From assembly GCA_018700525.1 (NCBI GenBank), contig JABITN010000196.1, positions 22,827 through 86,826 on the forward strand: a stretch of 64,000 nucleotides of DNA. The letters are read 5' to 3'. Of the stretch, positions 57,566 through 64,000 are shown piece by piece. A program made the translations under genes and the position numbers. The stretch is from Opitutales bacterium. Its GTDB lineage: Bacteria; Verrucomicrobiota; Verrucomicrobiia; Opitutales; Opitutaceae. The notes under the pieces were generated by a model, which saw only the letters and a program-made list of their open reading frames with translations, did not search any database and was not told the origin of the DNA. Numbering within the stretch: the stretch's first letter is position 1; each line of letters opens with the position of its first letter.

Positions 57566-58735
57566 CTAAAAACCTTCGAGCGGTCCACCTGGAGCAAAAA
57601 ACTCCGGATATTCCACCGCAACTCTGGCTCTCAATTCAGGACGATTCTTCAACACGCGACCGTATTTCTTAACCATCGCAGGATTATCCAAGCTTCCAAA
57701 CTGAGCATCCTTCGGCATCACCTGAGTCTCCCATCCGGCCAATTCTTCCGGCTTAACGCCCGCAATTGAAATTCCATTATTATAAGGAGTTGGAGCATAT
57801 CCGCCTACGATATCCACGTTGAGATTCGCTTTGATTTTCTTCTCCCATCCGCCAGCCCACAGGCAGGCATTGACTAAAAACCGACGCCCATCCTCGCTAA
57901 GCAAATCCTCGGACGCCCCATACGACGCGTAAACGACGCGCGCTTGTTTCTTCGCCCCAGACGGAGCAACGTACGAATCCAGAGTCCAGCCCGCATTGAC
58001 GATAGGCTTTTCCGTATTGATATCGTCACTAGCGTGAAACGTATTCAGAACCTGCACCTCAAGAAGCGGCACAGCTCCAACCGGTGACTGCGACTTGTAT
58101 GCTCCAGAATAAGCATGAATCTGCCTTACTCCTTTCAAGATCGGATGGTCCGCAGCAGATGCATCCGGAGTGAGCCGGCTCCCCATCACATGATTCGAAC
58201 CGTAATGCGATTGCCCGCGTTCCTTATGCCAAGTGTTGCCAAAGATCTGCTCGCCTAGACCGCCGCGATAATCCGCACCCGTATAGTTGAAATTCAACTT
58301 CTCCCACTTGCCCTTCTGTCCATTGAAGCAATGTGTCGACGTACGCAATCCCACGACAGGACCACCACGTTCGAAGTAATCCACCAAGAGATCCACCTGT
58401 TCGTCCTTCAAGTTCATAAAACGAGTGAAAAAGAAAAGCAGATCCGCATCCTCTAGCGCGTCCATCCCTGGATTATCGCGCCCGCCGCCTTTGATCGCTC
58501 CGTCTTCGTCCAAACCGAATAATACGGTGCAACGAAATCCATGGCGCTTAGCCAAAATTCTAGCGATTGCAGGGCAGGATTCCTCCGAACGGTATTCATG
58601 ATCGTTCGCAATGAAAACGATATGCTTGCCCTTCCCGATTCCTCTACTGCCTTCGTAAACCAAAGTACCTGCCACGACGGGCGTAATCATTGCGATAAAT
58701 CCAATCATCGCCATCCAAAATCGTTTTAATTCCAT
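57566..58735 (-). CDS. Secreted ThuA-domain protein
   Basis: 389 aa. Signal/anchor segment at 8-23. The ThuA domain (PF06283), a class I glutamine amidotransferase-like fold, covers most of the rest: HIVFIANDHEYRSEESCPAIARIL near the start, LLFFFTRFMNLKDEQVDLLVDYFERGGPVVGLRTSTHCF (in parts) and GASEDLLSEDGRRFLVNACLWA near the end. ThuA proteins are linked to trehalose or other sugar utilisation, but the reaction is not established. Abundant in PVC bacteria. Possibly co-transcribed with the LysE gene. Confidence 0.85.
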   Translation of the reverse strand: MELKRFWMAMIGFIAMITPVVAGTLVYEGSRGIGKGKHIVFIANDHEYRSEESCPAIARILAKRHGFRCTVLFGLDEDGAIKGGGRDNPGMDALEDADLLFFFTRFMNLKDEQVDLLVDYFERGGPVVGLRTSTHCFNGQKGKWEKLNFNYTGADYRGGLGEQIFGNTWHKERGQSHYGSNHVMGSRLTPDASAADHPILKGVRQIHAYSGAYKSQSPVGAVPLLEVQVLNTFHASDDINTEKPIVNAGWTLDSYVAPSGAKKQARVVYASYGASEDLLSEDGRRFLVNACLWAGGWEKKIKANLNVDIVGGYAPTPYNNGISIAGVKPEELAGWETQVMPKDAQFGSLDNPAMVKKYGRVLKNRPELRARVAVEYPEFFAPGGPLEGF

Positions 58736-58949
58736 AATTCGTATTTATAATTCCTATACTAGATTTGGACGCTTTTCCCGCCTCTAGGTAGAGACCAACG
58801 CTGAAAGCCTCCCACCAAGAAGTAAAGCGATAAATAGAGGGGTATTTACGGGACCCGAGGAAGAGACTAGCCATTAAAATACACGAAGAATCCCGCTAAA
58901 CCGTAAAAGCTGCTAGAAAGCACTGTCTCATGGAATGCGCATTCCTAAT

Positions 58950-60689
58950 TCACTTGGGATTAAACTCAATTTTCTGACGCACCTTCAATGCGATCGGAAC
59001 CCCATCTTTCTCCGCTGGTTTGAACTTCCATTTTCTTAATGCATCAACGGCAGGACCCTCGAATGCCGCATGACTTGAATCGACAACACTAATGTGAATC
59101 GGCCTTCCATCAATTCCGACAACCCAAACAATATCCACAAATCCCTTCACTCCGCTCTGTCGCATGCGATCCGGGAAGACTGGATCCACCTTTCGAATGA
59201 GCTCTGGTAACGTATCAGGCGAAATTGATACGGACTCGCCCAAAGGCGCAAGAGCCTCATTGCCACCTCGCATCGCAATCATGTTGCGCGTCCAAAGCTC
59301 TTCGATTTCGTCAATCCGAGCTAAATCTTCTTTCACCCGATTGCCAACGTGCGGATCTTCCTTGAAGTAACTCAGTAACTCGCGAGCTCGATCAAAGTCA
59401 TCCTCATTCAAAGCTTGCTCCGCAGCAGCGACCGCCTGTTCAAGGGCGTATTCAGAATTTAATAACTCGACCAATTTCAGTTGAGACTCCGATTGCTTTC
59501 CGCTTTCAGGATCATTATCCAGCGATTCAAGAATAGACCTCGCTGTTCCGAACTCACCAAGATCCGCCGCATCTTGGGCACGACCGAAAGCCTCCTCCGA
59601 TTTCAATCTATAAATTTCCATCAACTTCGCCTTGGCTCTATCGCCTACAAATAGGCTACCGGTAAATGGTTGAACTAATCGTATCGCCTCCCGGTAATCG
59701 CGTTGCACCAAAGCCAAATCGGAACTTTTGCCTGCCTGTAGAAAATCTCTCTCGGCAACGAAACGCTCAACCGGATTCCCAAAACGTTCCTTCTCGACAC
59801 GCGCTATTTCCGCTTCAATTTCAGCCAATTCAAGCGGTTCCCCACCAACTGCCTCTAAAGCCTCATCCAATTTACCATCTAGCTCCAATGCCTTCGCCTT
59901 TTCAAGGCGCTCCACGCTTGGAAGACTCGCGGAATACGCCCGAAGCCAAATAACATACGACTCATACCGCTCACGTCGAAATTCGGACAACGCTTTCTCA
60001 CTCGAATTATCACTCGCTTTAGCCACGCGCTCAGCACCCTCCAAATCACGCAGCTGAGTCTCCGATAATTCCAACCGTTTCTGAATCGCTATCAAATTTT
60101 TCTCAAGTGGCGCCCGCTTAGACTGTAGCTCTCCAAGCAACTGATCATTCTTTAGTTTTTCCTCTTGCTGAGATTTTTCCACCAGACGCTCGACTTCGGC
60201 TGCACGAATAGCCTCTGCCTCTACACGAGCTTGTTCCCGTTCGCTAAGCGCGCTCTTCCAAAACCAAGCGCCTACAACCACAAAAACAATCGCAAGGCCC
60301 AACCCGATATAAAGCGGAATAGCGCTTCTCCTTGAAACCGACGGTTCAGACGATTCACCAGCAATCGATACCACCTCTGTAGACGATTCCAGCTCTGGTA
60401 CTACATCTAGTTCCACCTTGGGTTCGCTATCCGAAAAGTCAGCCGCTACCAATACAGTATCCTCCGCGAAAACGGGTAATTCCTCCGCATCGATACTCGA
60501 CTCTACAATTTCAATCGCCTCGTCGATTCGCTTCAAAGCATCCGCGTATTTTCGCTCAAGCCTCGAGGTCGGCGCCTTATCGCACTTTGCATTGAGTCGA
60601 TCACGTAATTCGCGATACGCTTGATGACGTTTCTCTTCAGAAACCCCACTCTCAAGCCCCAACATGCGATACGATTCTTCCAAAGTCAT
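58950..60689 (-). CDS. J-domain-like, single-span TonB-tail protein
   Basis: 579 aa from the ATG at 60689 (MTLEESYRMLGLESGVSEEK); the frame extends to 60716. Residues 1-60 resemble a DnaJ J-domain (SYRMLGL..VSEEKRHQAYRELRDRL) but lack the HPD tripeptide that stimulates Hsp70. One span is at about 123-144. A long Glu/Lys-rich coiled coil follows, then degenerate repeats around 330-480. The last 80 residues form a TonB C-terminal domain (DPVFPDRMRQSGVKGFVDIV, DALRKWKFKPAEKDG). It could transmit energy to outer-membrane receptors or act as a TonB-like scaffold. No exbB/exbD are adjacent. Confidence 0.72.
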   Translation of the reverse strand: MTLEESYRMLGLESGVSEEKRHQAYRELRDRLNAKCDKAPTSRLERKYADALKRIDEAIEIVESSIDAEELPVFAEDTVLVAADFSDSEPKVELDVVPELESSTEVVSIAGESSEPSVSRRSAIPLYIGLGLAIVFVVVGAWFWKSALSEREQARVEAEAIRAAEVERLVEKSQQEEKLKNDQLLGELQSKRAPLEKNLIAIQKRLELSETQLRDLEGAERVAKASDNSSEKALSEFRRERYESYVIWLRAYSASLPSVERLEKAKALELDGKLDEALEAVGGEPLELAEIEAEIARVEKERFGNPVERFVAERDFLQAGKSSDLALVQRDYREAIRLVQPFTGSLFVGDRAKAKLMEIYRLKSEEAFGRAQDAADLGEFGTARSILESLDNDPESGKQSESQLKLVELLNSEYALEQAVAAAEQALNEDDFDRARELLSYFKEDPHVGNRVKEDLARIDEIEELWTRNMIAMRGGNEALAPLGESVSISPDTLPELIRKVDPVFPDRMRQSGVKGFVDIVWVVGIDGRPIHISVVDSSHAAFEGPAVDALRKWKFKPAEKDGVPIALKVRQKIEFNPK

Positions 60690-60884
60690 AACTACCGTAC
60701 AGAACACGTGAACCATTCAAGGGGGATTCCCAATTCCATCCTACGAATACAAACCTATTCCCTCACGAACTCAACCCTGAAAACACCCTCAAAGCACTTC
60801 CATTGATACTATCAAACTAACAAAAACCGATTTCAAACACGTTAAAGCAATCAGATATTCAAGATTCCCCGTTAAACAAAAGAA

Positions 60885-61388
60885 CTACTCCCTCTCTTCC
60901 AGGTTCAAACCAAGATATACATGATCAAAGCGCTCACCATCAATCTCCGCCACATCCGGAAACCTTCCCCAATCGCTAAACCCGTACTTCTTAAGTAAAT
61001 ACATACTCGGAGCATTCGACTCCAACAATATTCCAAACAAAACCCTGATCCCAAGGTCGGGGCACTTCGACAAAAGGTGCTCGATCAATTCAGAAGCTAT
61101 CCCCTGATTGCGACGATTCGCCGAAACATAGTAACTAATTTCACCCGCCCCTCTAACCGCCGGACGACCGGAACGATAAGAACTAATGCTGCACCAACCG
61201 ACGACTTCATCATCCACAATCTTAACGTAAATCGGATAACGCGCATCTTCATGCTCCTCTAACCACGCCTTCCGAGACTCAAGCGTTACGTATTCAGTAT
61301 CCGCTGTCGAAACTCTCGTATCAACCGCTTCATTATAAATTCTAATGACATCCGCCCATTCGTTCTTAGTTGCAATTCGGATACACAT
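60885..61388 (-). CDS. GNAT N-acetyltransferase
   Basis: 167 aa, one GNAT domain of the phosphinothricin/RimL-like group. The acetyl-CoA pyrophosphate loop is in RRNQGIASELIEHLL, and GWCSISSYRSGRPAVRGAGEISYYVS is the typical central strand. C-terminal LKKYGFSDWGRFPDVAEIDG is characteristic of the PAT/bar group. The substrate is unknown; such enzymes acetylate amino groups of small molecules or proteins. Followed after 28 bases by the GalM-like gene on the same strand. Confidence 0.85.
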   Translation of the reverse strand: MCIRIATKNEWADVIRIYNEAVDTRVSTADTEYVTLESRKAWLEEHEDARYPIYVKIVDDEVVGWCSISSYRSGRPAVRGAGEISYYVSANRRNQGIASELIEHLLSKCPDLGIRVLFGILLESNAPSMYLLKKYGFSDWGRFPDVAEIDGERFDHVYLGLNLEERE

Positions 61389-61416
61389 ACTCGCTACGCC
61401 AGATTAACTATCTTAT

Positions 61417-62496
61417 CTACTTATTGGAAAAAGCGAATATCGTTTCACTTACGAATGGCGACTCGGGCCGAACAATCGGCGAAGGGAAGTTTGGATGATT
61501 TATCGAATCCGGAAAATGTTGGGTTTCCAAACAAAAGCCTCGTTTATTACCAGTGTATAGCTGAACCCCTGGTTGATCCGTAAACAACTCCATCACACGT
61601 CCGCTTCGAGGTTCGAAAACTCGAGCAGCTAAAACGAGGGATTCGCCTCCTCCGTTTACAATGTAATTATCGTCGTATTTGCCGACTCGCGGTTCGCCTA
61701 ATTCGGATTCGCGAGCCCCAATCGCAGTTGCTTTCCTAAAATCAAGAGCCGTCCCTTGCACGGTCGCTATTTCACCAGTTGGAATCAACTGCGATTTTGC
61801 TAGAGTGTAGCGATCCGCATTCAACCAAAGCTCGTGCTCTTTGTATCCACCTTCATTCGCCAAATTAAAATAGGCGTAATTGGTAAGATTCACTATAGTC
61901 GGCTTATCGGTAGTCGCTTCATATTTCAAACTCAGTTCATTATCATCGTTGAGCGTGTAAATTACGGATACCGCTAGTCGACCAGGATATCCTTCTTCGC
62001 CATCCGGACTAATGTAGCTGAATTTAACGCTCGAATTGTCTTCGGCTACCGGAAGAACCTCCGCATTCCAGTTCACCTTGGCGAATCCCTTGCGTCCTCC
62101 GTGAATGTGATGCTTTCCCATATTTGGGGTTATTTCGTACTCCACCTCATCAATTGAAAACCGCGCATTGGCGACTCTATTAGCATGCCGACCAATCACA
62201 GCTGCTGCTGGGAAACGCCCCAAATACGCATCTAACGTATCAGCTCCTTGGATAACATTGACACTCCTTCCATTCCGGTCAGGCACCCGAATCTCACCGA
62301 TAATAGCTCCATAGGTAATCACCTTAACAACCATGCCATTCGCATTTCTCAAAGTGAACCGCGTCACAGGTGAACCATTTTCCAATATCCCAAAATCGCT
62401 CTGAACAAGTCGCTCTATAGATGATTCGGCTTTAAGTCCGCCTGAAAGCAGAACCAGGAAAACCAAGGACAAAATCGGTGATTTTTGATGATACAT
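61417..62496 (-). CDS. Secreted aldose 1-epimerase homologue with His-to-Tyr change
   Basis: 359 aa. Signal peptide to about GGLKA, so likely exported. The GalM fold is clear: VIGRHANRVANARF (first catalytic His), HIHGGRKGFAKVNW, and LETQHFPDSINHPNFPS with the catalytic Glu. The third element, normally TNHxYFNL with the acid His (His170 in Lactococcus GalM), reads NLTNYAYFNL; the codon is TAC for Tyr. If the alignment holds, the usual acid/base pair is incomplete and mutarotase activity may be lost or changed. The gene is named by fold, not by proven activity. Confidence 0.85.
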   Translation of the reverse strand: MYHQKSPILSLVFLVLLSGGLKAESSIERLVQSDFGILENGSPVTRFTLRNANGMVVKVITYGAIIGEIRVPDRNGRSVNVIQGADTLDAYLGRFPAAAVIGRHANRVANARFSIDEVEYEITPNMGKHHIHGGRKGFAKVNWNAEVLPVAEDNSSVKFSYISPDGEEGYPGRLAVSVIYTLNDDNELSLKYEATTDKPTIVNLTNYAYFNLANEGGYKEHELWLNADRYTLAKSQLIPTGEIATVQGTALDFRKATAIGARESELGEPRVGKYDDNYIVNGGGESLVLAARVFEPRSGRVMELFTDQPGVQLYTGNKRGFCLETQHFPDSINHPNFPSPIVRPESPFVSETIFAFSNK

Positions 62497-62608
62497 TGGG
62501 GACGAAGGAAAACTCAGATATCCGACAGCATTCCGAGAGACCCGAAATACTCAAGCCTCCACCTCATTTCTAAACCGACGCATCGACATTTAACTGTCTC
62601 GGCAACCA

Positions 62609-62642
62609 TTGACAACTTAATAAATACTTATTTGTATTTATT
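62609..62642 (+). promoter_or_regulatory. Promoter/operator of the sulfatase-maturase gene
   Basis: TTGACA (62609-62614) with a weak -10 TTGTAT at 17 bases. Overlapping it is a perfect inverted repeat AATAAATAC-TTATTT-GTATTTATT (62619-62642). The ATG follows at 62645 with no ribosome-binding site, so the transcript may be leaderless. Confidence 0.45.
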
Positions 62643-62644
62643 TT

Positions 62645-63988
62645 ATGTCGATTGGCACTACCAAACCAGCAAAACGTCCGTTTCATGTGATGGCCAAGGC
62701 TATCGGGCCCAAATGCAATCTGGACTGCCAATACTGCTTCTACCTCGAAAAAGAGGCCTTGTTCGCAAAGTCCGAGCGCTATCGAATGCCCGAGGATCTC
62801 CTCGAACAATACATAGCGAACTATATCGATTCCCAACCGACTGAATTGGTTTCCTTCGCCTGGCAAGGTGGAGAACCCACGCTTCTCGGAGTACCCTATT
62901 TTCAGCGGATCGTCGAACTCCAGAAAAAGCACGCCCAAGGAAAACGCATTGAAAACGCGCTTCAAACCAATGGTACCTTGCTAGACGATCGCTGGGGTGC
63001 TTTTCTTGCCGACAACGATTTCCTAGTAGGCGTTAGCATTGATGGCCCCGAAGACCTTCACAATAGCTACCGCGTCAAACGAAATGGAACGGGATCTTTC
63101 AAAGAAGTCCTTCGGGGAATTCGCGTGCTGCAGAAACACGGAGTCCAGTGGAATTCCCTCACCTGCGTGAATGCCGTCAATTCCAAGCTTCCACTCAAAG
63201 TATACAAAGCGCTCAAAGGCATCGGCGCCAAACACATGCAATTCATCCCGATCGTCGAACGCCGTCCCAATGATGCCGCGCAAAAACTCGGACTCGATCT
63301 TTCAACGCCACCTGATTTAGAACAAAGCGAAGGCGATCCAGACATGATGCCTTGGTCCGTTCAAGCAAGAGACTACGGAAATTTTCTTACAACTATCTTC
63401 GATACGTGGATCCGCAAAGACGTCGGCAAGATATTCATTCAGATTTTCGAAGTCAGCTTCGCAAAATGGATTGGTCAACCCGGAGGACTGTGCATCTTCT
63501 CTGAAAGCTGCGGCGATGCGGTAGCGCTAGAGCACGATGGATCCATTTATTCCTGCGATCACTACGTGTATCCGGAATTCAAGATCGGGAACGTGCGGGA
63601 TACCCCTCTCTCTGAAATGCTAAACTCGGAGAAGCAGCGAAAGTTCGGTAAAGACAAATCCGATACATTGCCCAAAAAATGTCTGCAATGCGCCTACATC
63701 TCGGCCTGCAATGGGGGTTGCCCGAAACATCGATCCGCAACAACCAAAGAAGGAGAATCAGGACTCAATTATCTCTGCGACGGATACTATCGTTTTTTCA
63801 GCCATGCCGATCCCTACTTTCGAACGATGAGCGAACTCTACCACCGCCGCCAATCACCCGCAGCGATTATGGAGATACTCAAGAAAGCAGGAACTAGGCT
63901 AGACACTCAAACTCTCACAGCGCTGGTTTTAAAAACCAGAAAGACATCCATACCAGACTTCAATGAAAGTTCGTCAATCGCGTCTTGA
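62645..63988 (+). CDS. Anaerobic sulfatase-maturating radical SAM enzyme (anSME)
   Basis: 447 aa, normal for anSME. Radical SAM cluster motif GPKCNLDCQYCFY (Cys24, 28, 31). The C-terminal SPASM region supplies auxiliary-cluster cysteines: CIFSESCGDAVALEHDGSIYSCDHYVYPEF (in parts), LQCAYISACNGGCPKHR and LCDGYYRFF. It converts Cys or Ser of C/S-x-P/A-x-R to formylglycine, and so would activate the three Cys-type sulfatases here, all of which carry a fitting motif. It acts in the cytoplasm before export of the substrates. Divergent from the galM-like gene. Confidence 0.93.
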   Translation: MSIGTTKPAKRPFHVMAKAIGPKCNLDCQYCFYLEKEALFAKSERYRMPEDLLEQYIANYIDSQPTELVSFAWQGGEPTLLGVPYFQRIVELQKKHAQGKRIENALQTNGTLLDDRWGAFLADNDFLVGVSIDGPEDLHNSYRVKRNGTGSFKEVLRGIRVLQKHGVQWNSLTCVNAVNSKLPLKVYKALKGIGAKHMQFIPIVERRPNDAAQKLGLDLSTPPDLEQSEGDPDMMPWSVQARDYGNFLTTIFDTWIRKDVGKIFIQIFEVSFAKWIGQPGGLCIFSESCGDAVALEHDGSIYSCDHYVYPEFKIGNVRDTPLSEMLNSEKQRKFGKDKSDTLPKKCLQCAYISACNGGCPKHRSATTKEGESGLNYLCDGYYRFFSHADPYFRTMSELYHRRQSPAAIMEILKKAGTRLDTQTLTALVLKTRKTSIPDFNESSSIAS

Positions 63989-64000
63989 GTAAGCTCAACA

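Noticed and set aside
58932..58945. 14-bp palindrome GGAATGCGCATTCC after the TonB-tail gene
   Set aside because: Too short and without a T tract; could be chance.

Overview
The window looks like a chromosomal segment from a Verrucomicrobiota bacterium, most likely class Opitutae (a marine Puniceicoccales/Opitutales relative). This is an inference from gene content: a Planctomycetes-Verrucomicrobia-type surface/secreted gene trio (PSCyt1 heme protein, DUF1501, DUF1549/DUF1553), several secreted sulfatases with a radical-SAM sulfatase maturase, ThuA, PQQ-propeller and TonB-tail proteins, and a Gram-negative envelope (KdsA, BamD-like, LptE, LspA). No 16S gene is present to confirm it. Base composition is even and I see no phage, insertion sequence with a transposase, or CRISPR array.

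Layout. 1-5.5 kb: the end of an anti-sigma-like gene, a broken small secreted gene, then the PSCyt1/DUF1501/DUF1549 operon on the minus strand. 5.7-12.4 kb: kdsA, orn, an S41 peptidase and a trpD-glmM-TPR operon. 12.5-20 kb: a plus-strand housekeeping run rpmF-plsX-fabH, a BamD-like gene, lptE, rpe, hpt, a methyltransferase and ppk2, closed by a minus-strand tRNA-Arg(ACG). 20-25.7 kb: hpf, an RluA-type pseudouridine synthase, an MFS carrier with an odd leader, and a nitrogen operon amtB-glnK behind a textbook sigma-54 promoter. 25.7-34 kb: aspS, ileS, a DksA-like gene, lspA, yicC, trpB. 34-42 kb: a STAS protein, acnA, a peroxiredoxin, a methyltransferase, a MYG1-family gene and a PQQ-type propeller. 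42-46.3 kb: a class V aminotransferase-fold protein, a glutathionylspermidine-synthase-like ATP-grasp protein, and prfB with a programmed +1 frameshift. 46.5-64 kb: accessory region with three sulfatases around smc, an alpha/beta hydrolase, LysE, ThuA, a J-like/TonB membrane protein, a GNAT, a secreted GalM homologue lacking a catalytic histidine, and the sulfatase maturase.

How the parts fit. Fatty-acid/phospholipid start (plsX, fabH), outer-membrane assembly (BamD-like, lptE, kdsA, lspA), translation (aspS, ileS, prfB, rpmF, tRNA, hpf) and tryptophan synthesis (trpD, trpB, unlinked) form the core. The three Cys-type sulfatases would each need formylglycine made by the maturase at the right end, which points to growth on sulfated polysaccharides. 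Ammonium uptake is under apparent sigma-54 control.

Non-coding structure is richer than the gene list suggests: three dispersed copies of a REP-like palindromic repeat, a 150-bp MITE-like inverted repeat, a perfect 36-bp palindrome, several strong intrinsic terminators, and few recognisable Shine-Dalgarno sequences. I did not find a clear undescribed multi-gene system; the best leads are these repeats and several proteins with unusual domain make-up or a missing key residue.
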